Of a stretch of 64,000 bases of DNA, positions 49,969-62,763 are shown one piece after another. Every line of letters begins with the position of its first letter. The stretch's first letter is position 1. Source of the DNA: Azadirachta indica (taxonomy: Eukaryota; Streptophyta; Magnoliopsida; Sapindales; Meliaceae); contig CM040446.1 of the NCBI GenBank assembly GCA_022749755.1, positions 14,594,367 through 14,658,366 on the forward strand. Direction: 5' to 3'. Made by a program: the position numbers and the translations under genes. The notes under the pieces were generated by a model, which saw only the letters and a program-made list of their open reading frames with translations, made no database searches and had not been told where the DNA came from.

Positions 49969-52900
49969 ATGTCGGGGTTCGCCTCAGACCCCGTCGAAGC
50001 TCAGGGCGAAGCTGTGGTTCCTTACTCTGAGGAGGTTAAGAAACCAGTGGTGTACTCTCTGCGGCACGGCTTAAAGCCGCCAATTGCTCGGCTCGCCATC
50101 TCCTGGTCTCGAGGCAACTCTCTCCGCGTCTCGGTTTTCCAAGAACCTTCTTCCCCCAGAAATTCTGCCTCAAAAGTCGGAGGAAAGGTGGTGGAGATGA
50201 GGCTCGACAACGGAGATGGAGAGATCAGTGACGCGCAGTGGAGGAGGATCGCTTATGGTTCGGTCTCTCCTTTTGCTCTTCTTCAGAGTCGGAAGAACAC
50301 AGTCTCCAGCTTGTCCAAGATGTCTCCCAATGTGTCGCCGTATCACGTTGAGTGGTAACTACTTTAAAGGAATTGTAGATGTGTTTAGACAAAACAAATT
50401 CAATCATTTTACAGACTGCCTGCAACGATAATCATAGCTCAACCTTTTTTTCACATTAGTTTTCTTTTTGTTCGCTTAGTTCTTGTTTTGTGCGTTTCAA
50501 ATTTTACTCGAATCTAACTGCCAAATTAGCGAAAGACGGAAATGGAGATTTGTTTTTCAGTTTATGCTTAGACTCTTTAGTAGAACACGAGGAGCCGTAA
50601 AATATTGCCATTTGCTTTTCAATCTTGAGTTCTAGAGTTACATAAATGCTTTAAAAGATTATCACATATGGTTGAAGTATTTTTTTGTGATATAATGGTT
50701 ATATTGCTGGGAAAATCAGGTGGGAGTATGTGCTAGAGTACAGTAAGGACATAAGTTCACTTCTTGGTAATCACAAGTCGCCTACTCAACTCCTGATTGA
50801 AGACCCGAAGACAGTTTTAAAGGTGAATATATGGTTTCAGATTTTATTTTTGTTTTTGGTTGGGAAGGAGGGGGTGGTTCGGCTGTGGGAGTCTTTAACT
50901 TTATCTTTATCTTGAGCTTGAACAAATTTTAGTCAATGTATGCAGTTTAAACTATCTTTCCCAAATGAGGCTTGTAAAGTTTTGGTGCAGAAAGCTGAGG
51001 AGCCAAATGGTTTGAAGGCTGCATGGGAGCTGATGGAATTATTTTTTGCAGACAGGCTTTCTCAGGCATGCCTACCTGAGCGGCTTGTCGATTGGTTAGC
51101 TGTAAATATCTTCTGTTTTAGTGTTCCTTTCTTGTTATGATTTTGTTACTTTTTCATACTTACGGTTAATCATGGCAGGATTATGATGGCCTCTTCTCAG
51201 GCAGTCAGGCAACAGTCCATTCAAAACTTGTGGATTTTCAAAAGAATCTTGTCAGCTTACAGGTTTGACCTTTTATTGTTGTTCTTTTCAGTCTTGATTA
51301 GGATACTTTTCAGTGGTTCATTAGTCTTCAAACAATTATAAAATCTTCTGCAGTGCTTTGCTGAGGATTATAGCTAGAATTCTAGGAAACTACATCTGAA
51401 GACAAGAATGGGTTTTAACGTGTTATCGGTCCTCACTTCCCAACCTCCTGAAACATTATTGTAGTTGAACCATGAGAGGGACATATTATCACAAAAAAGA
51501 ACACTTGTGTAACTTTGAGTGTTGGTGCTATGAATTTTCATTAGATGTTAACTCTTTCTTAGCTGTTATGGTGGTGCTCATTATGTCTCTGGTCAAAAAC
51601 TAGTGTTTACGCTGGTGATAATTAAGGTTCTCTAATGGTGGAATCTTATGAGATTATCAATGCAGGTAATTGAGGATGATCCCAAATATTGGGAAGTGAT
51701 ATCATCAGCACTGGCAGTTGGTTGGCTGGACATTGTGGTGAGTGATTTCAGGGTTCTTTTTACAACATATTGGTATTTTACATTTCAGAACAATGCGGGA
51801 CATGATAAATTCCTCTTGTAGAACATGTATGATTGTTTAGGGATTTTTTTTTCCCTCTCGCAGGTGAAATTGCTGCGCTTGCATGGATCTTATCAGCTAG
51901 ATCAGCTTGGAAATCGTGAGGTTGGTAAGGGTACTAAATTGAGCATGAACCACTGCATGTGAAAAATACAGTCTTGAACCATCTTGAAGTTATATATAAG
52001 TTTCTAGCTCATATGATCAACTGCACTGAAGTTAAAGGGGGAAGATCTTTCTGAAAATAATACTAGTCCTCTGCTAATGTCTAAGTCAAGAACAATGGCT
52101 GAACCATGCTTTGTTTGACTAGGATGGGAATCGGTGGGAGATTAAGACAATAAGCGGTCTTTGCCTTTTGAAATTAGCAAACCTGGAATGGTCACCTGAA
52201 TAGAACTTTTGTTCAGTTCATTCAGTTTCACCATATTTCGGAGTAAGTTATGACTCGTGGAGGGATTGTTTTAACCATTCAGTTGTTATGGGCTGATATG
52301 CAAAAATTTTAGGAATATGCAGTGTTTTCTCTACTTCCTACCTTTGGACTTCTAGCCATTCAAATGGATGATTATTTGTGGCATTCTTTGCTTTTCATTT
52401 TTTTTTTTCCTCTACTGGTCATATGTTCTAATGTCAATTTCTGGCTGGATGTACTCATGTCAACTACTTTTCTCAGAAGTGGGCTGTTTCAAAAATATAT
52501 ATGTTTTTCAATATTATTCAGTGTTTTGTTTGTATGTGATTGAACAGACAGAAAATGGTCTGGTGGAGGCAGTTGCTGTTCTCATTTCAAAAATGCCTCG
52601 CATGCGTCCTGAACTAGAAGTTGGAAAATTAGGTGAATGCTTTAAAGCTAAGCCTGATTTTATGAAGGTATCGTTGAACGTTGTAACAGTATACTTTATT
52701 TTTGAACTTCTTTAAACTCAAACACACAGACACACTAAATACTTCTATATATGCAGTTTTTAGTGGATTTGTTACTTTCATAAATATTCATTACCTAGGC
52801 ATGGGAGAGATGGCGGATGCAAATAACTAAGCTGGAATGCAGTGCATTCTGGGTTCAATGTGCTCATCATCAGACTCGAGAGGGCCTGAGAAATATGCTA

Positions 52901-55900
52901 CAAATCATGCTGGGAAACACTAACAGTCTTTGCACTGCAACATGTCACTGGATGGAGCTGTATATTTCTCACCTTCTGTACATCAGGCCATTCACTATGG
53001 TAAACTCTTATTTTTTATATTAGTTTGTCTATGCTTTTAAATTCATAAATATTTGTTCTTATATCTGTAGTTTTTGATTGTTTTCTTTGTTGTTAAGTAT
53101 TTATCTTGTCATCCAGATCTGAAATACATTTTATTTCTTTAATTCGGTCAGGGTTTTGAAAGCATGTACAGCCTGGCTCAGAAATGCATTCAGTTGAAAC
53201 CAATGGCCAGTTCTCATAGACTGATGGAACTTATAATTGGAATTCTGGGCGAAAATATTGAGGTGAGTATCGAGTGGTTAGACACTAGTAGTTCACTTGA
53301 TTCCATGTTTTTTTTGGCCTCTTTTTGGTCATATTTCCAGTTGTCATTTCTAAATGTTGCAGGTTGTGTTGGCGGAATGCTCCAGAGGGTTTGGTCCTTG
53401 GTAAGTTGCTATCTTATTCTCCCTTTTTGTTTTTAGTTTTTTCAATTAGTCCATGCCTTATAGGTGTTATCTTTTTGCATGCTCTGCTTTTTCCTCTGAC
53501 ATTCATTAAGATGTAGCTTTTTCATGTCACTTGCAATTAGGATGGTCACTCATGCCATGGAGTTGTTGACTGCTGGAAGCAATCAAGCAGACATTCTTCT
53601 GCGTGAAGAGCGTGATAACTTGGGGGGAATTAGCATGGAGGAGCTCCATCGACTTGTTTATGCTCAAGTTTTATCTGCTCATGCATTGACTTGGCAAGTA
53701 AGCGTCAAATTCTTTTAAGTATCTACCGTTTATTCTAATTCTAAGCTAGAATTAAAATTATAATCATTATCATATGTGGGCACATAAACTTGCGGAATCT
53801 GTACTATATTTTAGCTAAAGATGACCCCTTGAGCCCTGATTTAGTCAACATGTATATTTTTTCTCTCTTTTTTCTGTGGTTTTCACTGTGATTATTTAAC
53901 CTTGTGACACGTGTGGTAGCAGTGTTATCTTTTATTTACTTATGCTTTGCATACCCTTTTGTGCTTCATTGTCTACAGATAGCTCCAATTTATTTGACAT
54001 CATGCATGAAGCAAGGAATGGGTTTGTTGGAGATATTATTGAACAAGCAACCTGTTAATCATAATCACTTGCTGCTTAAGGTGATTCGTACCTCTTTTAT
54101 TGTCACCCTTTTGTTCTTTGTGGAGATTTTCTGTGCTCTTTTGTTTTTCCAATTTGTATTTAGAGTTCCCTATTTGTTGACGGATGTGCCATGTTTTTGT
54201 TTCATACAGAACATAGAGATCTGCCGCCTATATGAACTTGACAGTGTTAGTGCAAACATTATGAAGGTATAGGCACATCTAATTGGGAAGGAATCATCTA
54301 TCGTGTTGATGTACAATACTTTTAAAATTACAATGAATATTAGGAAATTATGGTCTTCGTTCCTGGACGATTTGGCCTAGAACTTGGAGTGCCATCATAT
54401 ACAAAGTTATAAGGGAGTTGCGTATTTCATTAGAGCAGTCAGTTGCTCAAGGTAGTGGTTTTAAATCAAAGTTATTTCTGTTGAAATTTTGGTGTTACAT
54501 GTTTAGATTGCTGGAATGTACCATTGGAAGCACGGTAAGAAAGGTTTTGGAGTATATTGGCTTCAGCAAGCTCGGGATGAAGTACGACTTAACAGGATTG
54601 CTCAGCAGATGTTTGATTCTGTTGGAAAGTCAATATCGGATGAAAGTTTCAGGGTAAGTGTCTCATTTTCAATTGAAGTTAGTGGATAGGAGTCATGAAT
54701 GAAAGTATTCTTTTTAAATCTACTGTCCTCGTTGTTTTGCAAAAATCTTGTAGTCTTGGTAGTAGTTATATCTTTTATAGCTGCTAATATAGTCTTCCCT
54801 TTGTCAATGCAGCAATGGGAAGGTTTAATTCAATTATTGGGTTCTGAATCTAAGCCTGCTGGGGGCCTTGACTTTCTGCACAAGTACGGATTCCTTATCC
54901 TTGTGTCTTCTTGACTATATGTGTCTGAGTATTTCTAACAATGTTTCTTGAATTTCTTTCCAATCTATGATGTGGTCCACAGGTATAGGGATTTTAAGAA
55001 ATCTCTTTTACAGATTCGTGATGGAAAAACCACAGATGCTGCTCGTCAAGCTGTTGAATCACTTGTATCAGTATGTGTGATAAACTCCTTAGCTGTAGAA
55101 ATCCTATAACTGCATCATCAATTAAATTTCCAAATTATTAAGACCTAGAAATTTGTTGTGGAAGGGGTTGCCTTTTGAAATTTGCCACTGTGAACAGACT
55201 TTTGACTACTCAAGCCTTATTCAATACAAAAGACCCCGTACTTGTTGGACTTTTTTTAATTGGTTTTGATTTTATAATGTCTGGGGAAAACATTTTTTAT
55301 TCTCTCTCTTCTCCATTCAACAAGGTTTCAAATTGCATCTTTTGTCTAACTTTTTATCAGTTTGAGCTCTGATTAAGTTTCTTTTGTTATGAAACTACAG
55401 CTAATGAAAAATCCGTCTACGCCACAGCGCTTCTGGCTGCCTCTTTTGTATGATTCGGTGAGCTTTTTTATTATGTTGTTCTGCATAAATCTCTTATGGA
55501 TAGCAAATTTTAGAACTTCTCCTAGTACATTTTTTGTACTACATTCCCACAAGCTCGTCCCACCTAACCCACTCTATGTACGAACACAAATTAAAGAAAT
55601 TCTCCCTTTAAGGTTGGTTTAAGGGACTAGACTATCCCCTTGGGTAAATTCAAGTGCTAATTATATTGATGTTCTCAGACTTAAATTAATTTGTCTTGTT
55701 AGCCAACCTGCTGGTGCTACTAAATTTCACGTTTCTCAGTGGAGGGCTGCATTCTTTTTCATCATTTATCTTGTTTGATGGTTCATTTTACATGTTGGCC
55801 TTCTAATACAAGACGTTGTGCTGAAGGCTTATCACTGCTGAAACATTTAAGAATTAGTTTTAAGAATTCATTGAGCATATACTGATATGTGGTATGGTTT

Positions 55901-56102
55901 TGTACAGTTGAAACTGCTTAGTTGGCAGGAGCGGCCCCTGCTAAATGTCTTGCAGACAAATCTTTTGTTGAATAAACTACAAGAATTATCCATTGCAAGG
56001 TTGCGTCCAGACTTCATCGAAGCTGACTTGCCACCCCACGCGCTGAACTCTGTTAGACTGGCTCTAGCTAGAAATCTTGGACGTGCCATCTTGGAGGAAT
56101 AG
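49969..56102 (+). CDS. NUP85: nucleoporin NUP85
   Basis: Eighteen exons: 49969-50354, 50720-50822, 50946-51101, 51179-51262, 51666-51737, 51864-51920, 52548-52667, 52799-52999, 53152-53262, 53363-53400, 53541-53697, 53979-54080, 54210-54266, 54507-54653, 54813-54883, 54983-55070, 55401-55457, 55908-56102; 733 residues, all junctions in frame. Landmarks are SPYHVEWWEYVLEYSKDIS, LVDFQKNLVSLQVIEDD, YWEVISSALAVGWLDIV, VEAVAVLISKMPRMRPEL and the C-terminal LNKLQELSIARLRPDF. NUP85 is an alpha-helical member of the Y-complex (NUP107-160) of the nuclear pore scaffold, and the size is close to that of the Arabidopsis protein (about 716 residues as I recall). The start is the first in-frame ATG after a short leader. 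Confidence 0.9.
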
Positions 56103-57590
56103 TGATGCTAGGTATTTTCATAGTCTGAACTATTTATGTTTGGTAATTTGGAAGCAGTCTTTCTTTTCCCCTGCCCTTCACAGTGAAGAAATTGCAGCCA
56201 GCCTAGCCACATTTTCATAGAAGATGGCAGTTTGGATCTATCATCCTTTTTCAAGAAAATGAAATTGTCAACTAGTTAATCTCTCTTTGGTTTTTCTATT
56301 TTTTTCCGCCTAACTTTTGTTAGCGCATGAGGAAAATCATTGCGTTGTAATATACAGAGCAATTGTCGCAACTCACATGAATGACAGAACCACTAGAGCT
56401 CCAAGAAGGAGCTTTTTCTGATGTGTACCTTTATGTATTTCACACGCATAACCATTGAACAAGATGCAGGATTTACATGACGTGACCATTGCCTGTATTG
56501 TAGCCCGATCTTTCTCCACTCTGTTTAGACATCGAAAATTTCGGCTTTTAGGTGGCCATCAATTGTGAGTTTCAGCAATTGCAAGGTTCGGCAGACAGCA
56601 TGGTTATTGGAATTGAATTGGCGATATGGAGAGTGGTCATGGATTTGCAGTATGACAGTTGCTGTCATTACTCGAAAGTAGAAAGTGTCGGAAATTTGTC
56701 TTTTGAAAACTTAACAAGTGTAAACATTGTAAAGTAGTTGTTGAGTGGACTAGTTGGTGGCATGCGATGGTGATAAATAATCATCGTTGAATTGCGGCTT
56801 TTGTTATAACTTACAAACAGTACTAAGGTCTCATGTCTGAATGCTGTCGATTATCTCAAATGCTCTCTGAAATTTGCAATTATGCCACCGCCAAATTCTC
56901 TGGGTAGCTAGCTATCTGGCAAACTCAACCGGGTAAGGGCAATACCCGGTTTAATCTGGCCTATGATTTATTTTTCTCAGCAGCTAAGAAAACATTAATT
57001 GGGCGTAAATACAGATCCAAGTCCAACGTTGGAGTTAGACGGGCACCTGGGCACTCGCAGGCCGGAATTGCTGACGGACAGTTTGCAATCAATAACTAGT
57101 AGTTATTATAATACATTACTATAACAAATTACAAATATACGGCAGCTGGTAAAAGACAACCCACTACAAAAGAATTTATCAAATAATAAATAATAACTGG
57201 AGGAAACAAATAAAGAATCTCGAAGACAACACAAATGATGCTACTCCGGTATCGAATAGACAAAAAAAAAAAAAAAAAAAAAAGCCAAAGAGATCTCATA
57301 AGCTTAGAATGAATATATCCATACACGATGTTAATCTCATGCTCTCACAATTTCCTCTGCTCCCACCTTCAATCCAGGGCTGGGGTTGACCAAGACAGAT
57401 CCAATGTACTATACAAAATTAGTGCCACTTAGCAAGGCACCTGTCTCAACAAAGCTGCCAAACATAATCGGCAATTGTCTGCACTGCACCATCTTTCTAA
57501 AGACAAGCAGTAATATAATCAATCTTCTGCACAGAGATGTCTGTGCCACCCGCTCGGTGCTTTGGTTGTTATGCATCATGCCTCAGGTGA
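56103..57590. other. spacer between the convergent NUP85 and DUF810 genes
   Basis: Holds the 3' UTRs of both genes, which face each other, plus a poly(A) run near 57261-57282. No exon was seen. Confidence 0.5.
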
Positions 57591-60500
57591 CTACAGCTTC
57601 TTAGGTAGATTATATGTCTTCTTAAGAAACCTTGTAGCCAATTCGTCATTCCGGTAACACAAAACACGAAGAAGTGTGTTTGGTTCTGTAGGATTCCACT
57701 GCCCAGAGGTTGGGGGTAATGGAAGTCTGGACCTGGCAGAAGAGCCATATGTCTCTAAGGTCACACGTCTGAACCGCTCAATTATGCTCTCTGTATCAGT
57801 TCGGAAGAGGGGAAGGACACCTCTTGCTGTAGCCGAAAACTTATCTATCAACTCAATTGGCAACCCATCACCATTGGCCCAGAACAAATCTTTAAGAGAT
57901 TTAAAATCATCCTCTATTAATTGGGAGTCCTGCCGGGTGAAAGCACGAGAGGGGCCTCCAGCAAGCAAGACCAGCAGAAACCCATCAAATGAAGCTTTCA
58001 TTATATCTGTAACAATCCGGGTACGAACTCTTTCATGCACGGTGTCTGAGATTATAAGTAAATTGCGCTCAAGCTCCCGAATAAAAGGCTCAATCCTGGA
58101 AGATGATGGCTCCCCAACATACAAACCATCCCATAAAACATGACTTAGATCATGAAAAACAATTTTGTAAGCCAACGCCTCAGAGAGTTGTTGAACTCCT
58201 TCCACGCACGCAGCTGGCGTAAGTTCAAACTTCTTCCCCAGACCATTTGAGAAGTCTTCTGCATGAGCATATTCGCAATTCCTCAAATGGGTAATTACCC
58301 TCTTCTCCAGAACATCCAACTCACTTTTGATTCGGTGCAAACTATTTATACGAGCACAAAGCTGTGGTACTCCAAACAAATTTTCCCCATTCATTGTAGC
58401 AACCTGAGAATTCCTCTTCTGGGAACTTGGAGACTTTTCTTTCTTTTTCCACACTCCTTGAAACTTTGATCCTGTAGTACATCTGGTCAATGCTGGCATA
58501 GTCGGAACATATGTGTTCCGGGATCCTACAAACCAGAACGAAGGATAGCGCTTATTAGAAAGCATAAAAACCTGAAACCAAAAATAGTCTGCGACATCTT
58601 TCATTATTTACCACAGCCAGATTTTGCCTTAGTTGCATAATATTGAAGACATTTGTCAAGGCCAGCCATCAAGTCAGGCAACAATGCTGGGTGCATTGGC
58701 ATTGGCAGCTGAAAATATGTATCCAAAGTTTCATCAATAATTCGCAAAACTTCAGCAGCAGATGAAGCATGTCCTTCTTGATTTAGTTGCGGCTTCCAAT
58801 CCTATAATAATGCAGAAAACAGATGAGATTAAGGAAATCTGACAACTCAAAAGAGATCCTGGCAGCAACAGCACAACAATAAATCATATCACATGCACTT
58901 AAAAAAGGAAGTAACTAAAAAACAAGTCAGGGGAACAAAAAGCAAACTGTTGCAAGAAACTAAAATGGCAATTACATTCCATCAAGTGAACCACAAGCAA
59001 AAGCCCAAATATGCCTGCATCTGGACATAAGCAGTGGCTTAGTTAGTTGTTCCAGTATGCTACGCGGTTGAAATCATTAAAACTTGAAATACTACCACTT
59101 TTAACTCAGCAACTTCATTCAGTAATGCTTTTTTTTTTTAATATATATATTTATACCTAAAAGTACCTCAACCTTTCTATGTTCACCTGCTTCCAAATTA
59201 GAACTACTGCCAAAGCCTGCAACTTTGGTAGTCATAAAACTCATGGGATATAAATATCTCACACAGGTAGCCCGAAGGGGTTTTGAGCGCCTGACCTCTT
59301 GGTTGAATCAAAGGGTGTCTTTTTGACACAGTGCTTTTACCACTCAAGCCAACCCATGGTAATGCTATTTACCAACAAAAAGTTCCCATAAATCACAACA
59401 ATTTCAGTGACACATACTATTCTTCACAATCATAAAGTTAATGCTAATTTACAGTGCACACCTCTTGTTGCAAATTCCTGTCAACCCATTCCTTCAATCT
59501 GTCTATTCTTGTCTTGATCCACACTTTAACCAGATTGGCAATAGCAGCTTCGGCCTCATAGGGAGGCATCTCACGGATTATTGCCTTCCCACCATCATCA
59601 CTGTCTACTGAATCCTCCACTGCAATCTGCACAAGATCTTTCTCCAGTTTATCTGCAGCCCTCAACACTTGAACTGCATCTGGTGTTAACTCCACTATCC
59701 CCGATATAAATTGTTTAATCTCATTCCCATAACAAGCATGAAGGGTGGCCACAGCCACACCAGCTGCAAAAGGATGCCATCTCTTTAGTATTGGACTGAA
59801 TACCTGGTTCTCTTTAACTGCCAGCTCACCAACATCCTTTGCGAGGATAGCAAGTATAGGAAGAGGATTGGGCTGGTTTTTGGATGCTCTTCTGCTCGAG
59901 TCCGCTTTCTCCATTCTCTATAACAAAAAATAAAAAATAAAAAATGCACAGAAGCATTATTCACCCTAAAGATATGAATACGAGGAAATAAAACAGTTAA
60001 TCCAGGTCACTGCTCTTGAACTGGCCATACTTTTGCCCTGATTTCACATTGCTCTTTAACTAAGGGCCCAGTTTTGAGCTAAGCAATCTTGGTGTGTCCA
60101 CACTGAACTAAACTTCTGGTAGAAATACAATTCCATACTGCAAATTTCGCCCACCCAAATAGAATCCTCAGTAGACATTGTGGCATATATCCATATTGAA
60201 TACACGTAATATTTTGCATATATGTGTTTAGCAATGAATTAGAAAATGGATAGAGAGAAAACTGAACCTTTTTCAGGACTGGTAAATCAGATAATTGTGG
60301 ACTGGAAATACTTGCCATTTAAATTTAAAATTACTTTTACACCATCATCATCACCTAAAGCATCAAAATTTTTTGTAGTAACCACCTAAATCATGAAATA
60401 CAAGACAAGATTGACAAATTTTAGACATGCAAATGAAAATTAACATGTTTGTCTCAATTTCTAAAACGCTTATATTTTCGTATATGTTAACAAAGAATCC

Positions 60501-62763
60501 AGTAGCTTGCTGCACGATTAGCCTTATCTTGTATATATGAATCACAAGTTCGGTTCTTCTATACACAGAACACAAATTGATGGCGCACTTGTACTGTATA
60601 TGCACTGGATTCATGAAATCTCGCATCTAGCACATTTTGCTTACTCTTTAGTAATGAAAAATAAAAAGCAAAGACTTGCCTGAGCAAAAGCAGTTCTTAG
60701 TGATGACCTGATGTAAGTTTCGACCCTGTTTCGAGCCACATCAACTTCACATTTCTTCCTTCTGCGATATTCGTTAGATATGTCCTCAACTAAAATCTTT
60801 GCAGCTGACACTCCCAGAGAAACAATGCCCTGCATGGATTCAAGATTTCCACTATCAAAAGTTTCGTGATATGCAAGAAGCCTTTTCTCTGCCCAACTCA
60901 TTATTGAAGTCAATGTAGAGCTCAAAATCTTGGAGTACTCTGGATCTTTAGTCGCCTTTGCATCTTTTGCAACTTCCGCTAGCTGACTATCAGCTGCATA
61001 TAGTAGGTCTGTATCAACTTGACCCGTTGCAACAAAACGGCGAAATAAAACCCATGTAAAGCACATATTGTGAAGCATCTGATTCATTCCAAGAATTACC
61101 CAAGTCTTCTTTATGTGTTCCATAAGCTCATCAACTTCCTCAATAATAGATGTTTCATAACCAGTATCAAAACAGGCTTCTAAAAGCATTTCATATAGTC
61201 TGAGATTAAACGGAAACCCATCAGCCCAATGGCATGACTCGTTCAGAGACCCGTCAGATCTTGATGCAAGAGACATGACAGTGCTACGGAGAACTTGCAT
61301 TGACTCATTGTTCCTTCCAGTTTCAATGGGCCGATCCAAGGCCCCATTAATGATTTGTTTTAGCCGTTGAGCTGTAATGTTTGACTTATCAAGTGGCACA
61401 CGAGGATGCAAAAGAAGTCCAGCTTCAAGAAGTTTCAGGGTTCTCTTCTGCCATGCTTCATATTCTTGCTGGTCGGTAAAATCTGAAAGCTTGAGTTGCT
61501 GTAACAGCTCCAGTGGAAGAACTGTTGACTCTATTTTCCTTCCGACCTGTAACAAACAGGTCAAAGTGGGAACATATTCAATAACACCAACATATATTTG
61601 TGCCTTTGATAGTCAAATTCCAGCTGAAAATTTCCACCAGACAACCTCACCCCAAAAGAAAAACTGACGAACAAAAATTTTACTGAAACAGATATAAACG
61701 CAAAAACATCCAATTGCTTCCCAAATTGAAATCAAACAGGTAGAAAATCATTGACCAACCACAAAAAGCAACTGAATGTATTGGTGTCCATGCACAGCAG
61801 ATGAATTTATACAGTGATTTCAGTTGTATAATTAAAAGACAGTGAAGACAAACTAAAAGGAAATAAAACCACATTTTGACAAGCATCAAGCACTAACAAA
61901 GAATCCATTATATGAGCTTTTATATCAACATAAATAACTCCGAACTTGATTATAATATCTAAACAGTCTCACATCAACAGCAAATCTATTACAAAAAGGG
62001 GTCAGAACCACTCCTCATAAGCTTTAAGAGGAGTACTTCAAAATTTTAGTTATTATGCATTTCAACAAACGAGATCGGGATCTCTTTCCGTCAGATCAAA
62101 TAATTAAAAAAAAAATTAATGAATGAATAACTTCAATTTGAGCTCAATTCACTTGAAAACAATGAGAGGTACACGGGAGCATCAGAATTAGACCAGATCA
62201 ACCAAAATTGAGCGCATAAAATTATAATTAAAACATAAATTTAAGCTGACCTGAGCAGCAGAGATCCTCAATAGAGCTCTCCGTACTCTTGAATCGACGG
62301 TCTCAGAAACTCCCATTTGACTCCTCATTAACTCACCTACAGTCATTGCCTTCCTTACCTTTCCCTGGCCAGAACTGGGACTCCTCTTGGAGCCAGAACC
62401 CGGAGACTTCAAACCGAGTGCCTTCTTCATTTTACTAGCGGCAGCAGAAGTGAGGGAACGCTGCAGCGTCGGTGAGTTGTGACTCGGAGAGCTGGAGTTA
62501 AGGTGAGTCGGGGAGTCGGAAGAGGAATTGTTAGAGATATAAGAGAGGGGTTTACCGGTGGATGTGCGGCAAGCGGCGACGAAGATCTCGTAGGCGGTGA
62601 AGGAGAGGTCGGAATCGGAGAGTTGAACGGCGAGTTGACCGAAAGGAGAGGGGAGATCGACGGTTGGTTTGGGAGGCATTGCGAGCTGGGGCGGGGGCGG
62701 AGGGGGGGGTGTAGACTCCCGCTTCGAATGGCCGAGCGAGAGGTCTCTGAAGAGGTGAGCCAT
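57591..62763 (-). CDS. DUF810 Munc13-like protein, At2g25800 type
   Basis: Five exons: 62251-62763, 60680-61546, 59462-59917, 58612-58801 and 57591-58525; 986 residues. The N-terminus MAHLFRDLSLGHSKRES with a seven-proline run, then DLPSPFGQLAVQLSDSDLSF and the RALLRISAAQVGRKIES block, matches the plant DUF810/Munc13-like proteins. The rest is long and helical with conserved blocks such as LLQQLKLSDFTDQQEYEAWQ and VWIKTRIDRLKEWV, and a C-terminus that includes FKSLKDLFWANGDGLP. PATROL1, a relative, helps deliver the H+-ATPase AHA1 to the plasma membrane of guard cells, so a tethering role in vesicle trafficking is likely. Intron 2 has a GC donor (GC at 60678-60679), and intron 3 carries a SINE. 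Confidence 0.88.
59122..59129. repeat. left target-site duplication of the SINE
   Basis: GTAATGCT, repeated at 59359-59366. Confidence 0.6.
59130..59358 (-). mobile_element. tRNA-derived SINE in intron 3 of the DUF810 gene
   Basis: On the minus strand the element opens with GGTTGGCTTGAGTGGTAAAA, an A-box-like sequence, followed by a B-box-like AGGTCAGGCGCTCAAAACCC about 30 bases on, a tRNA-unrelated body and an A-rich tail (T run at 59130-59139 on the plus strand). An 8-base direct repeat flanks it. It is about 229 bases long and has no coding potential. Its family cannot be named without a repeat library. Confidence 0.72.
59359..59366. repeat. right target-site duplication of the SINE
   Basis: GTAATGCT, identical to 59122-59129. 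Confidence 0.6.

Noticed and set aside
57676..58143. 155-codon plus-strand frame
   Set aside because: Antisense shadow of the last DUF810 exon, whose sense frame matches a known family.
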